From: Adiantum capillus-veneris
Lineage: Eukaryota > Streptophyta > Polypodiopsida > Polypodiales > Pteridaceae
Assembly (NCBI GenBank): GCA_014529385.2
Contig: CM043971.1
Coordinates: forward strand, 98,723,985 to 98,787,984
Direction of reading: 5' to 3'
Length of the DNA stretch: 64,000 bases
Below the pieces are notes generated by a model. It worked only from the letters and a program-made list of their open reading frames with translations. It was not told the DNA's origin and did no database searches. Positions 28,724-42,400 of the stretch are shown piece by piece. How positions within the stretch are numbered: the first letter of the stretch is position 1; the number at the start of each line of letters is the position of its first letter. Position numbers and translations under genes: made by a program.

Positions 28724-30060
28724 TCACACATGTGAATCTGTAGCACCTGACATACATGCATCATGGACATAAGGATCATAAGTGCACTCTGCACCAAATG
28801 CCCACTCTGCATCTACATCAGCATCACAATCTCCTTTCATAGAAGATTCTACAATAGCTACACTTGTAGTGGAACCAGCCTCTTTCTTCTTTGCCTCTTT
28901 TTCCTTCAATTTAGGAGACTTCTTAATCAAGTGATAACACCATATTAGTGAGTTTGGGAATTTTCAATTCCCACTTTCAAAACAATCTTAAGCTTTGACC
29001 ACATGGCCATTCTTAGCCAAAGTTTTGAGAGCATTGCTCAAAAGAGATTTTCAAGTACTACCTTGTGGAAGGATTTGGCCTTTAAAAATAGTATAAGATT
29101 TGTCCATATGGCAAAATATTCAAGACATTGTTTATTCTCAAATTGGCTCTAAATTCTCAAACTCTCAAATATGGTGTTTGATCATTAACCTTACTATAAT
29201 GGCAATGCATCTTCTTCTTGCCTTTTTCACCAAAATTCCCAGTGTTGCCAGTTGAAGCATTGAAAATAGGTAATTTGTCACTCACCAAAGAACCATGAGA
29301 AATGGTTACATTGTTGTTACCACCGTTTCTTTGAGCATCAACAAACGTTTGTTCAATTGCATGTTGTTTAGACTATTCTTTCTTGAAAGTGACTCTTACA
29401 ACATGAATGTGCATAATGCATCAAACTTGACAACATCAGGATTTCCCTTGGTCATACGTCTCCAAGTACTAGCAAAAATCTGGTAAGAATTTGACAATGC
29501 AACATGAATAGCGTGCACAAGTGAACTGTCAGAATGACTTCACCTACAGAAATGAGTTGCTCATTGGTATCCTTGATAGCAATAAGGAAAGTGTCAATGT
29601 CATCTTCCTCATGCATAATTTTTGATTCCAACAGTTTATGTAGCAATGCAATTGTAGCCTAATTGTGACTTGCTTAAAGACCAGTCATAATATATCCATG
29701 CTGTTTTGCAGATTTAGCTGAACAAATGTGAGGAGTAGTAGTGTACTTCATAGATAACGCAATCAATGCATAAGCATGTGCATCTGTAACATCCTAACAA
29801 CGAGATTGCTAAGCCATAGGTAAAAAAACTCTAGCAGTAGAAATCCTGCCACCTAAACCTACAACATCGTCAATAGAGCCCGTATCCACAGACTTCAGAC
29901 ATACATCAATGCCCTGCACAACATTCTAAATGCCCTTTCCCACACAAGAACATGTTGCATCATGTAAGCCCACATTGGGTAATTGTCCCCGTCCAGTTTA
30001 TCCTCAACAACGAACGTCTTGAATACATCTGTGTTGTGTTAGTGATGGAAAGTGCATGCA
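28724..30060 (-). pseudogene. gag: Copia gag, copy B
   Basis: Scattered frames: the UBN2-type segment LLESKIMHEEDDIDTFLIAI (about 29590-29640), a broken zinc knuckle HCHYSKVNDH (about 29190) and the Lys-rich tail KSPKLKEKEAKKKEAGS. In the 59883-62932 copy the knuckle is CHYCKANDH. Confidence 0.7.
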
Positions 30061-30405
30061 CCTGATATGAGAACTACCTCGAAAAAGAGGAGAAACAAAG
30101 GGGGATTAACACGTGCTATATAGAAAAATCCAAAGAAGATTGTAAAGGACTTGGTTTGCAAAAAAAAAAAAAAATGGTAAAAATTTTACACGAAAGGACA
30201 AAATTGCTTGCACAGTGTTGCTTGTAGAGTGGAAACGGAGGCAAAAACAAGCATGAATCAAAATTCTGAGCAGACAAGGGTCTACAAGATTATCGAAATT
30301 ATCTGTCAACTTGCTAAGGCTCACCAAATCAAAGAAAGTGAGCAAACGGGTGTTGGCGACGCTGGCGACAATGCTCGAGATGATGCAACCTGCTATAATA
30401 CCAAT

Positions 30406-30592
30406 TGTTGGGAATAGGGTTGTATAGAAACACACACAGCTTGAGAAGATGAAGAAGCTCAAGGCACACAATAAAGAGTATGTATTACTTAGTGCACAAT
30501 GAAAAGATAAGTTAGCCCTAGAATGATGGGTGTATATATCATACGCATGGGAAAAAACCTCCTAGTGAGGAAAAAAAACCCCGACAGTCCTA
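30406..30592 (-). repeat. Partial 5' LTR of Copia copy B with degenerate primer site
   Basis: TGTTGGGAATAGGG at 30406 matches 62706 onward through AAAGATAAGTTAGCCCTAGA to GTCCTAA, then similarity stops. The primer site complement GCTATAATACCA (30392-30403) is 10/12 identical to the intact GCTCTGATACCA in the third copy, with the same 2-base spacer. Confidence 0.8.
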
Positions 30593-31100
30593 ACTTATCT
30601 TTTTTTTCAACCGTAATATTAGAAATTTCTTTTTCATAAATACCCTCTTATCTTTGTTTTATCAAAGTGATCAATGAAACCCAATTTTTTTTGCAATATA
30701 ATAACAATATACATCTACAATTTCTTGCTTGCATGCATGCGCATGCGAAGACACTGATAAAGCCAACTTTTGCAAGTATCAAAGGTCGTGGCAATGTGCA
30801 TGTATGCTAATTTTAAAAATCCACACCAAATTCACAAGAAGCTAAAAAAAGTTCAACAAAATCAAAGCAAAGTTCCTCCTTTTCAAACAAATTGGGGATA
30901 TTGATGCTTGCTTGTAGAGCACAGATTGGAGGTAATTCTTTTCATTTACATGGCACACAATGCAGTATGGCTTCATATATTCTCAAAACACATCAATTTG
31001 ACTTTGAGCATGGCTCACCCGCTCAATACCATGTAAATCTAGTCCAACATAAGGCCTGTAAAGCATTAGAAGCATGCATAGATACATTAGAGCACTAGGT
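30593..31100 (+). other. Spacer, no gene
   Basis: AT-rich sequence. A short + frame (30892-31098) has no recognisable domain; it may be leader or gag sequence of the decayed Gypsy element that follows. Confidence 0.4.
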
Positions 31101-33670
31101 TGCTACATTGAATGAGAATGTTACACGGTTAGCAAAAACTCATAGTCAATTTCATGGCTTGGCAAGACACAATAGGGACACAACCAATAGCCAACTGTAC
31201 TATGCCTGCCCCAATAGCAGCTATGGTGGAGGAACCCACCCAAGGGGTTGGTACTCCTCTTGATCCTAAGTTTTTACCATCTTTGGAGTCAAAAGAGGTG
31301 GCAAAATTTCTTAAAAACATGAAGGCCCCAAACTTTTGTGGTGAGGATAAGGACTGCAACAAAGATACGCTGGATCTTTTTCTTAGCTAATGGGGAGATA
31401 TACCTCATCTACCTTGTATCTCAAATGCATTCAAGGCAATGCAAAAGAGTCTCACCATTGAAGGAAAGCCTTAGTGGATGACGTACAAACTACCTAACTA
31501 TCCTAAAATATGGGCTATTTTTAAAAAATCATTCTGAAAAGAGTTCCTTTCAACCAACAAGAAGGATGAAAAATGGTTAGATTGGGATTCATGCTCGATG
31601 CAAGAACATCAAACATTAAGCCAATACATGTCTCATTATTAGGATGTTATATTAAAATTGGACGGTTTGAATGAGTTTTATTAGAGGTCTTGACCGATAG
31701 CTTAAGAAGCAAGTCAAGGCATAGGATTCGAAGGCTTTAGAGAATGCCATAGTTCAAGCACATATTTATGAAGATCCTAAGAATGATAAGCCATACATAT
31801 CGGCATTGCATAAAGCACAATGCATCATGCATAGTAACAATGACAACACACATGCATCACCTCATGTTAGTAATAAGAGAAAGTCACAACCTCCAATACA
31901 AGTGAGCATTCCAAGAGACCCAAGGGACATAGATGACCCCTCTCTTGATAATATTTTGAGAGAACCAAGAAATTTTTTTTGCTTGAATAGTTTATCAGGA
32001 AATCATCCTTATAAGTCACTTTCTCTGGACTCTTCCTCTTAAGTGTGCCAATGTGGAAGTCTCACATCTAGAAGAGGTTCATGAATGTGGATTGACAACC
32101 TCTTTGTGGAAGTCGGCCTTTGGACCACATGAACTTGTTAGAATGCATGACACTCACAAAGGGCACAAGGTGCATATTTTGAGAGATGACGATGTATCTC
32201 ACACTTTTCTTAACTATAAGTTAGTTAAGTAGCTCAATCTACCATAAATCCAATTCACATCATTAATGATAGCGTTGATTAATGAGCATCACACCGAGGT
32301 GTGAGATACTCAAGTTAACGATGTCCTCCTCAAACTGCAAGGGCACAATTAAAATTTCCAAGTTTGATTCTAGTAATGAAATAGAGCAGGTTTCCTTTGT
32401 TACTCATTGTGTCATGCTTTGTTTGCTTCTATTTCAAGTTCTAAGTTTGGTAATGAAGTGTCTCCTACACATGAATCTTCCTCAATGTCATACGCTTCTC
32501 TATCTTCTTTCTCTCCAACATCTTGTAGCTCAGATTCAGAACAAGCTTCAAATTTAAATATTCAAGCTACAAATTTACCTAGTCACAAACTACTTAGTTA
32601 TGTGAAGGTTTAGCACAATTTACACTTCAACTCAACGAGTTGCTTTAGGGATCACTACGATGTAGTCACCAAACTACCCATCAATTATGTGAAAATTTAG
32701 CACAAGGAGTTTCTTAGGGAATACAATGATGTTTTCCCTAATGGTTTACCACCTTTCACGAGTTGTGTAGCATGGCATAGATGTTGTGCCTGGTAGTAAA
32801 CCTATACCTATAAGAAAACCCTTTATTCTCATTCATAAGAAAGCAATTGAGATAGAATGAAAGCTTGTGCCCTACCTTAGGAAGGGTTTTATTCAACCCC
32901 TACCTTGACAATGGGTCTCTTATTTTATTGGTGAAGCAAAAGGCGGTACTATGTGCATGTGCATAGATTATTGTATATTCAACTTGGTTATAATAAGAAT
33001 AATTATTTGTTACCATCAATAGATGAATTATTGGAGGCTTGCAGATATACCCAAAACTACTTTTGAACACGATTCAAGCATAATGAGTTTTCAACCGTGC
33101 CCTTTGGCTTGACCAATGGACCAGCCACTTTTATGAGCCATAAGCTTGGACAAGTTTCTTATCATTTTTCTTGATGGAATCTTTGCTTACAATGCTACCA
33201 ACGAGGATCATTTTGAAACATCTTTCACAAGTTTTTGACTTGCTACATCAACACAAGCTTTATCCCAAGGAGATTGAGTGTAATTTTCTTAAGACAAAAG
33301 AGCACCACCTTGGGCAAATTATTTCAACAAACGGAATAGAAATGGATACTTCCAAAAAGGAAGCTATGCTTCAATGGCTTCATCCACCACTAATTTGGAA
33401 GGACTCCAAATTTTTCTAGGGTTGGATTCATCAACAACATAGTTTTGAAAAGTGAAGAAGATGCCATTTGGGAAAAGATTGGTCCTCTTAAGAATAATTT
33501 TCCTACCTTGTTTCTTAGGACAAGAGCTTTACTCCAAGGTGGGACAATGTGAGGACAAGGGTCCTATGAAGCACAGCTCTAAGACCATGGCACGAGGAAC
33601 CCTATACTTTGTAAATAGGGGGTTGGGGGAGGCGCTCCAGGCCATCCATCCCATATCCTCTCGACAATAG
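31101..33670 (+). pseudogene. Decayed Ty3/Gypsy element (gag, RT)
   Basis: A gag-like part at 31154-31700 contains PSLESKEVAKFLKNMKAPNF. RT at about 32740-33420 reads through many stops, with segments CMCIDYCIFNLV, NEFSTVPFGLTNGPATFM, IIFLDGIF and ECNFLKTKEHHLGQIISTNG then MDTSKKEAMLQWLHPP, a typical Gypsy RT palm and thumb. GGTGGGACAATGTGAGGACAA at about 33540 resembles the pol end and polypurine region of another Gypsy piece at 36430. No LTR pair recognised. Confidence 0.7.
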
Positions 33671-34261
33671 TTTTTGTACACATAAGAGTGGCACACCTAG
33701 TTGTTGGAGCTAAAATAATGCATTAGTTTGATGTCGTTGGCCTCGTGAAGCTCAACCAAGAAAGTCTTTCTTTCTTATATTGACTTAATCATATGTCCAC
33801 GCATTGGACTTGAAAGCTAAAGCTGGCTTTTTGAGAGGATGATGATAGTCTTTTAAAATTTGCACAAGTCTTCCTAAAATTCAATAGCAACCACAATTAC
33901 TTAGGGTAAGATCATAGTACAAGGAAATCCACCATATACATTTGCAATTCATACCCATATGCTAGTAAAATCAAATGAAAAAGGACACAAACATAAGTAT
34001 GGTGGGGAGTTGGCACAATCCTCCCCAAGGATACATAATCATAGAGGACCATGGATTTTTAGAAACTCCTTCATTGTTGAAGGTGGCCAATGTTAAAGTA
34101 CCAAACACTGTGAATAAATGGTCAATTCTGCAAAACTATCTATTTGAGCAGAGTCTATGTATAATCAACTATCAAATCCATCTCATTATTTACCATCTCA
34201 ATTTTTGTAGGTTTTTGAAGAGGTTCTTGAGAATTATTATGGTGTTGGATTTTGAAGTAGG
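33671..34261 (+). other. Unassigned sequence after decayed Gypsy
   Basis: A long but domain-free + frame covers the right part. No assignment. Confidence 0.35.
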
Positions 34262-34475
34262 CAATATTCTTGGTCCAAGATCTACATGGGCTACAAGGAA
34301 TAAGTATATTGTCTCTCGTGGAGAGGGAACTTTCAATATCCTTGGTCCAAGATTTGCATGGTTACAAGGAACAAGTATATTGTCTCTCGTGGAGAGGGAA
34401 CTTTCAATATCCTTGGTCCAAGGTTTGCATGGCTACAAGGAACAAGTATATTGTCTCTTGTGGAGAGGGAATTAA
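34262..34475. repeat. Three tandem ~72-bp units
   Basis: CTTGGTCCAAGATYTRCATGG recurs at 34269, 34341 and 34412, each followed by GTATATTGTCTCTYGTGGAG. Divergence is low. Confidence 0.85.
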
Positions 34476-34537
34476 GCTAATAAAATCCTTTCTTAGGGGG
34501 AGGGAGGACTCCATAAACTTGACCCTCTATCTGTGTC

Positions 34538-34755
<218 letters not shown>

Positions 34756-35424
34756 CGACTTCCTGGAATTGCGTATGCAGCAACTCAAAAGGTCCAAAAG
34801 ACATGCAAGAGCAAAATACTAAGTTTGGGGTGGATTCTTGACATCAAGAAATGGTTTGGAAGATGGGATGCATGTCACTTGGTCAAGGCTACGTCGATCA
34901 ACTCCCAAGTTAATGAGGCCTTCTTACAACACCAATGTATCAGGGCTTGGGAGAAATCGGGAGGTTCTCGCTTCAGCCATTACACCACACTCGTTGCCCC
35001 AAACTACAAATCTCTCTTCTTCTCCCAACGAGGTAATCGAACCCATCCCTACATCCTTGAGCCCATCCCGTTGAGTGCGATCTACACCATTGCCTCCATT
35101 CGTCTTAGCTCCCATTCTCTACGCTGCGAGACACGACGTTGGGGCACTGGCGAGGAGTCTCATCGACTTTGCACCTTATGCCCTCGTCAAGTGCGAGAGA
35201 GTGAGTACCACACACTACTTGAGTGCTCAGCTAATGACCACATTAGGTCCTCTTTTCCCCATATATTCAGCCTTGAGCTCTCCCTACATACCTTCCTCTC
35301 CCAACCACAATGTGGACACTCTATTGCAATGCTCATTTCAGCCATTTTTGAGCATCGAGGGTCACTTATGACCTCCACTCACACCACGTGACATGTTCAT
35401 TTGGTCCCATAGGTCATATTTCAA

Positions 35425-35428
<4 letters not shown>
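34756..35428 (+). pseudogene. LINE ORF2 C-terminal fragment (third LINE copy, diverged)
   Basis: An open + frame after the microsatellite ends with the knuckle CTLCPRQVRESEYHTLLEC (CX2CX9HX4C) and the HIFSLELSLHTFLSQ segment. The 3' UTR has GGTCCCATAGGTCAT, matching GGTCTCATAGGTCAT of the two other LINEs, and here the tail passes into (TG)n. The frame itself seems intact from about 34760 to 35391. Confidence 0.65.

Positions 35429-35489
<61 letters not shown>
35429..35489. repeat. (TG)n microsatellite at the LINE fragment 3' end
   Basis: About 30 TG units. TCAATACATGTGT occurs on both sides (35421-35433 and 35495-35507). Confidence 0.9.
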
Positions 35490-35495
<6 letters not shown>

Positions 35496-35507
35496 CAATA
35501 CATGTGT

Positions 35508-35893
35508 CTGTATTGATTGATTGATCGATTTCTTATGTGAGTTTTTGCTTTAATGCATGTAAATTTTATTGCATAAACTTAATCAAACCGACATTAGCAT
35601 TGAATAAATCTAGTTTTTCTCTTTTTCATAAGAGAGGATGGTCTAGGAAGGATTAAGCACAGTGGATATTGATGATAAGGTCAAAATCTAAATCACGTTT
35701 TAGTTTTTAGTTTTACTATTTGGCCATTTTAAACTTTATTCACACAGAGGGGCTCCTACTAATTGTTCTCTTAAAGATTGTAAAATAGCTAGTTCTTTCC
35801 CCTTTTACTCACCTTTTAAAAACACACAAAAAGAGCGGGTGTTATGATTGGAGAAGCCTTAACATACACCTTGATTTCTATAATTGAATTGGC
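35508..35893. other. AT-rich spacer, nothing recognised
   Basis: No frame or repeat of note. Confidence 0.4.
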
Positions 35894-37105
35894 TCACTTA
35901 TAAGAAGATTGGATACTACCCATAATTGGGCAAGACCTTAAAAAATGGCCAAAGAAACCATCTTGGCATATACAAGTCAAGTATAAGCTCATGTCTAAGG
36001 GCATGTGGGCATATGTATTTGATGTAGACTTGTATAAACCCAAACATTGATGAAGGGGTGGAAGAGGATAAGCACACTCAAGTGATCTATGCTCGTCATT
36101 TGGTAAGACTCTCATCCATCATGTAGCCACAAAAACCATTGCAAAGGACATGTAGGATGAGCTTTCAAAGCTCCATGGTGCGGTGAAAAGTGCTCTAAAA
36201 TTGCACTCAAGATTTAAAAAAATTGCCTTGAAATGTAGTCGAGTGTTCATGTAAAGCCAATTCATTTCAAATATGAAGTCCATAAAGACGTTGAAAGGCC
36301 TAGGAGACCATGTTCTATCTTCTCCACTCAACCAACCCCCGTATAGGTAGCGTTTGGCCCTTATCTTCAAGACCCCTTTACCTCACAACCATAGCTTTAG
36401 GGCTTGTTCCTAGGACCTTTGTCCTTACATTGCTCCCCCCTTGAGAAGGACTTTTCATCCTGAAAAAAAAAGTAGGAAACCTCTTACAAAGAGCACTAAT
36501 GTTTCCTCAGGTGGAACATTTTTTGGGTCTATCTAAGTTCCATTTAACTAAAACTTGTTGATGAATATGGTTTTTTGGTTATAAACTATGATAATCCAAA
36601 ATATTCTTTGGTTCATGAGGTTGAGCAAGTGGCTCAATTATGTCAACCAAAAATCTAAATCAACAACATTCTGTGCTTTTCCTAATCGCTCATAGAAATG
36701 GCTAGTATGAAAAACAGGATGAACTCGTGAGTTTGTTGGTAAATCTAGTTCATAATCACGCTTGCCACTCTTCTTAATAATCTTGAAAGGACCAGAATAC
36801 CATGGTGAAAGCATATTTCCAGGTCTAGTCTTTAAAATTTTTGAATGTTTTGGAACTTTCAAAAATATCAACTCTCCCTACTTGAAGGACACTTGTTGAT
36901 GGTTCTCATCTGCAAAATTTTTGTAACGGTCTTGATCTTGCCTAGCATTGCACATATCAAAATTCCTTCAAGAAATCTTTAGCCAAATGTATGCGTTCAT
37001 TGGCCCAACCTACGATAATATGTTATCGAGGTTGATAACCATGCAAGAGCTCAAATGGACGAAATTCCATGATTTCTGTAGCAAACGATACATAAGGTGG
37101 TAGTA
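35894..37105 (-). pseudogene. Decayed Ty3/Gypsy 3' part (integrase C-terminus)
   Basis: The - strand frame 36871-36638 reads PGNMLSPWYSGPFKIIKKSG and ELDLPTNSRVHPVFHTSHFY, the C-terminal integrase/chromodomain-proximal region of plant Gypsy elements. Core integrase remnants lie at 36880-37100. Downstream, CTCAAGGGGGGAGCAATG (near 36430) is the expected pol end and polypurine tract. Confidence 0.75.
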
Positions 37106-39404
37106 CACTATGCTATACACACCTGCTCAGAATGGTGTAGCAAAGCATATGAATAGAAACATACAAGAGAGAGAGAGTCATAGGAATGCTATCTATTGAA
37201 AACTTACTAATAGAGTTTTGGGGAGAGGTTGTTCTTATAGTGGTTTATATTATCAATGAATTTCCTAGTATGCCTTTGAATTACAAGCTTCTAGAGGAAA
37301 TGTAGACTTTGCAAGAAGCCAAACTATGATAGACTTCATGTATTTGGGTGTGAGGCATTCTCACATGTGCCTAAAGATCTACACAAAAATTTAGATACCA
37401 AATCACACAAATGCATCTTCATTGGTTAAGGTTTTGGTGGAGAAATAGGATACTATCTTTGGAGTTTGGAATCTTGACAAATAATTTAGAGCTTGCGTGC
37501 TATCTTCCCTGAATCAAGGATGCAAAGGAAACCTTTCAAAGAGGTGGAATATTGAGAAGTTGGATACAAGGATGTAGCCTCAATCGAGATTAGACCGACA
37601 ACTCAGTCTACTGGTGACGTTCCTACTGATAGTAGTACTCTAGAGAGAGAAAATTCTAGTGGTTAGGCACTGAGGAGATCTACAAGAGTCTCTCGTGCAC
37701 CTAAGCATTTTCAGCCAAGGTTAGACTATCTATTAGTCACACTGATTGTGGAGAGTGGACATGCTACCAAGAGGCTATTTAGATGGAAGGTAGCATAAAG
37801 TGGGAGGAGACCATGCAATCAAAATACAATTTGATTGTGAATAATGATACTTGGGAACTAACAAAATTACCAGAGAGCAAACAAGTCTTGCCTTGCAAAT
37901 GGGTATATAAGAAGGAATACACGATAGACAGCCCAAGGCCTAAGTATAAAGGTATATTGGCTGCTAAGGTATTCAAGCAAAAGAAAGGCATAGATTTTGA
38001 TGAGATTTTCCACTAGTAGTCAAGATAGACTCTATTACATCTATTAGCCACTAAGGACATGGAACTTGTCCAAATGGAGGTGAAAACGGAATTCCTTTGT
38101 GAGGATCTAGAAGAGGATGTTGACATGAAGCAACTAGAGGGTTTTGAAGTTAAACTTGACCAACCCAGTAGGGCAGAAGTGGTGTGTAGGCTACAAAAGA
38201 CATTGTATGGTCTTGAGGATCTCAACGCAAAATTTCAAAAGTACATCTAGTCCCAAATTTATGTGTGAGGAGCCAATAAGACCACTACTTGTCTACCCAA
38301 AAGCTAATAAACGATGGTTCGCTTATCATCTTGATACTTTATGTCGATGATATGCTCATTTTTTAGAAGTCTAAGGCGAGATTTTCATCTTGAACAAATT
38401 ACTTAGCATGTAGGTTCCATCCTGAAGAAATCACTTAGCATGTAGTTTGCTATGAAGGATTTGGGAGATGCAAATCAATTTCCAAGAGGGACATAAAGTG
38501 TGGAATATTGGAGTTATCTTAAGAGATGTATATCCACAAAGTCTTGTAACATTTTGACATGCAAGGGGGGAAGGCTTCGTTGAGTACCCCAATGCAGGCA
38601 TATGCAAAACTTAATAAGGATGATGCTCTCAAAGGTGATGCTGAGAAAGTAGAAATGGAAAAGGTGCCATACTCTTCAATAGTGGATAGTCTTATGAATG
38701 ACATGATACCCACCAGAACAAACATTGCGTTTGGTGGGGAGTGGTTAGAAAATTTATGGCAAATCCTATCAAAATTCACTAAGAAGTAGTGAAGTAGATT
38801 TTGAGATACCTAAGGGTACAACAAGAAATTGCTTATGCTTATGCTTTGGGAATAGTGATACATCCATAGTGGGTTACATGGATATATATTATGTGGGCTA
38901 TGTTGATGGTCAAAAATCCACATATGGCTATGTATCTTGTTTTCTCAACTGGCAGTTTCATGGAGGTCATGTCTCCAGGATCACACTTCATCTTCCACCA
39001 CATAGACAAAGTATGGTGCTATTTCTAGTGCTAGCAAGTATACTGTATGGTTAGATCTTCTAATGGGAGATCTTGGCATTCATCAGCCTCCAGTGTCGTG
39101 TTGTGATAGTTAGAGTGCTATAACATTAGCTAAGAACAACATGCTTCAATCAAAGTCAAAACACATAGATTTCAAGTATCATGTGATATGAGATATATTG
39201 GCTAGAAGATGGATCAAGCTTGTCAAAGTTTATATGGATGAAAACCATGCAGATTCTCTTACAAAGAGCTTAGCCTCAAAGAAGTTTGCACATTGCATTG
39301 AGATGATGGGTGTGATATGAAGGCACATACATGCTTCAAAACTGCATAGGATTGTACATACATAGGCCACTTGGTCCATGTTGGCCTTCAAATGGTGAGA
39401 GATA
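37106..39404 (+). pseudogene. Decayed Ty1/Copia element (integrase, RT, RNase H)
   Basis: Integrase end: YTPAQNGVAKHMNRNIQ (37113-37165). RT: KWEETMQSKYNLIVNNDTWE and LPCKWVYKKEY (37783-38016), MELVQMEVKTEFLCEDLEED and LQKTLYGL (38059-38220). RNase H remnants: GYVDGQKSTYGYV (about 38900) and KSKHIDFKYHV (about 39150). Many stops. It ends near ATGGTGAGAGATAGTTGGGG (39390-39410), the likely polypurine tract and LTR start. Confidence 0.8.
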
Positions 39405-42400
39405 GTTGGGGTTTTAAGCCAACTAGACCAAACACCCACTAACCCATCACACTAACATAATTCACTTATTGGTTTTGATAGAACAATAAGGAGTGAATGA
39501 GGAATCTTCTCATCGTGCGCTCCACCACATGTTGTGTGTGTCTTCTCCTTCTTGCACTCACCACATGTACGCTCCCGATGCACTCACAAGCAAAATTGCT
39601 AGTATTCTATCCTAGAAACTCAAGGGGATTTCCGAGGTAAAACTCTCACCTCCTTGTAGATTCACGAAGTTCTCACTCCTTTCTAACCCCATGCACACTT
39701 AAGAGATTGCCGCTCAAAGCTCAACCCACGAGTTAGAAGCTAAGCACAAAATTGGCTAATGGGCCCAGTATTCTCAACATACAAGAAATTCATAGACCTT
39801 CAATTTCAAATTTAAGGTCCTTCTAGTTCTCATCAATTTGTGTACTCAAGATGGATAAATTTCAAGAATGGATTGGTTGAGAAAAAATCAAGAAAATATT
39901 CATTGCAATAAAGCAAATGTAACATTTGTCACAGTAAAGGGATCATAATACAAGTACAAGGCCCTTCTTCCCTCACATCAAAAGCTTAACATATTTTGTA
40001 CTCCTTCTTCCCCATTTAGCTCTCAAATGGTATCCCCTCACATCAAAACTTTGTTTTGAAGATTTAGTCTCGTCTTATGCACTAGAGTACTATATGGTAA
40101 GACCATTGAGCTTTTTTGGGTGCTTTGTTAGGTAAGAAAATTCTATTTTCTATCTTCTCATATCTTTTCTTACCATATTACTAAAATGAGCCAACTTGCA
40201 GGTGGAGTTTCATAGCATAGACATTGCTCATCTTTGTATACCTTTTAACCTTGCTCTATATGCAACTAAGAACATGAGTGTGCATGGACAAATAATATAT
40301 TTCTTTGTGCAGGTGGTACTACTTGCTTCCATACTTTGTTTGTGCAAGTGGTACTACTTGCTTCCATAGCATCCCCAGATGCTTGACAACCTAGGAGTAT
40401 TATTGACTCAATTTCTTGCTGCAATGTGTAAGACAACCGTGGTCATTTGGTTACTATTAACTACAAATGATTTGATGTGGGTGATAATGTAGCCAGGTTC
40501 AAGACGTGCATACAAAGTCTCAAGAAGATAGCTTCTCAAGCACACCACTAGAAGGGAATAATCATGGAGTTCAAGCAAACTAGCAAAGGTGAAGCATGTA
40601 TATATCTTCTCACTTGAATCTAGGGACAACATTAACTCAAGCAAGGTTTTCTACAAATTGTACATCTCCTTATCTTTGAATACTAAGGATTGTCTATTTT
40701 TTACTTTCCCCTCATACATTGCTTTTGTGTATGATAGATGTTGTTTGTTCATTCTTGTAGATATTCCTTCGTTTAATTTCATAAAGTGGGATCCAATAAA
40801 ATCCTTCACAGGGACCTTTAAATCCACACACATGGATCTTGGAAATTTACTATATGCTAGTTGTCTATCCTCTAATCTTGCTTCATAGGACATCTTTTTT
40901 TATAGCCATACTTATGTCACGTCTAAGAGAAATATGTATGATAATCTAACTCCCATTCACTCACCAAGCCTAGAGAGTTTGGAAATGCTTATGTGAGATA
41001 ACACATTGATAGCAGCAACCTAAGGAAGAATGGAGGTGGATGTGCATGCATCCATGAAGTGCACTTATGAGTCACACAAAGCAACAATGATATGGTTTAT
41101 GTCTCTTCATGTCTTTGTGTATATCTTTCAATTGCACAGTGTCCATAGGACACCAAAAATGTGGATTTGCAAAGGAGATCATGTGCAATGAACAGCTTCC
41201 TTATAGTTGATAGGAAACCAAGGTGGTCAAACACCAAGGAGATAACATTAAGTGCTATGTAATTGGATAGAAATTGGTTTTTAGATACCATACTAAAAAG
41301 TGAAACTTGTCAATGTTCTTTCCCTACAAAAGGTAGAAGCAAACTATGGGAGTATGGGAGGCACTCGACTCTAGCGTTGTTTCTCAAGAAATTGTTGACT
41401 TTCAAATGTATCTCCATGATGATGTGGTGCACGACATCTCTATGAATAATCACTGACACCTTGGTCATCTTTGCAAGTATCTCAATCTGGGATATACATT
41501 GCCCAAGTTGTGCCTGTTTGTTTTCAATTGACAAAGTTGTTTGATTTAGAAAGGAAAACGGCTTTCTTTGTGAGGACATTGCATTCTTGCAATGCATTAC
41601 TATAAAAGCTTATAATAATTGATGCAAATCACCTCCTATGAATAAGTACGATGTTTTGCATCTCATCTTTGTGAATACTTGTTCTTTTTTCAAGTTTTCT
41701 TGGAGAATTTCATTTTTTAAGAAATTTACAAGCAAAAACATTCAACCTGACTGTGAATATCAACCACTTTTTTTGTTATGTTTAAGGGTCTTTAAAAAAT
41801 TTCTAAAGTGACTTTGGGTTTTTAAATCAGTTTCTAAGGTTTTTAAGTTCATTTCTCACTTTCAAAAGCCTTTAGCTCTAAGATCTCTTGGCATCTTCCT
41901 CGTGCATGAATCAAATCATGGCAATGTTATGTGAGGCACTCCTTGCACAACTCAAAAAGGTCGGCCTTGTAGATCAAGCATATGACTTAGTTAGTGTGTT
42001 TCAAGGCGCTATTGACATGTAGACCACAACCAACTTGCATGTAGAGCCTTCCAAATATTTCTTGATTACATGGAGGAGCACATGATCAAATATGCAATTG
42101 TCTTTGAGGGATCCGACATGGTGTGGGTACCAATGGAACTACTGGATGATAAGAACTTTCACTTTTTCCTTTTGACATTTGTCAAAGGGCTCACCGAATG
42201 AGACTGTAGGATAGAGGATGAGTGTGACCTCATAGACTTGGGCATGGGGTGTACATGTATCCAATTCCAATTCATAGCTTGGGACATGATTCTAGCTTTA
42301 CTTGTGCTCAGGGGCATGGAGAGAGGAAAGTAAAAGGAAAAGGCGATCAAGAAGGACACTATAATCATTATGGAGGAGGAAAATGAAGATGTCAAAGAGG

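Larger units (their letters stand above)
26263..30592 (-). mobile_element. Ty1/Copia element, copy B, with partial 5' LTR
   Basis: The - strand order is partial 5' LTR (30592-30406), degenerate primer site (30392-30403), gag, protease, integrase, RT and RNase H, ending at block Y without a 3' LTR. Many stops and frameshifts. Same family as 59883-62932. Confidence 0.85.
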
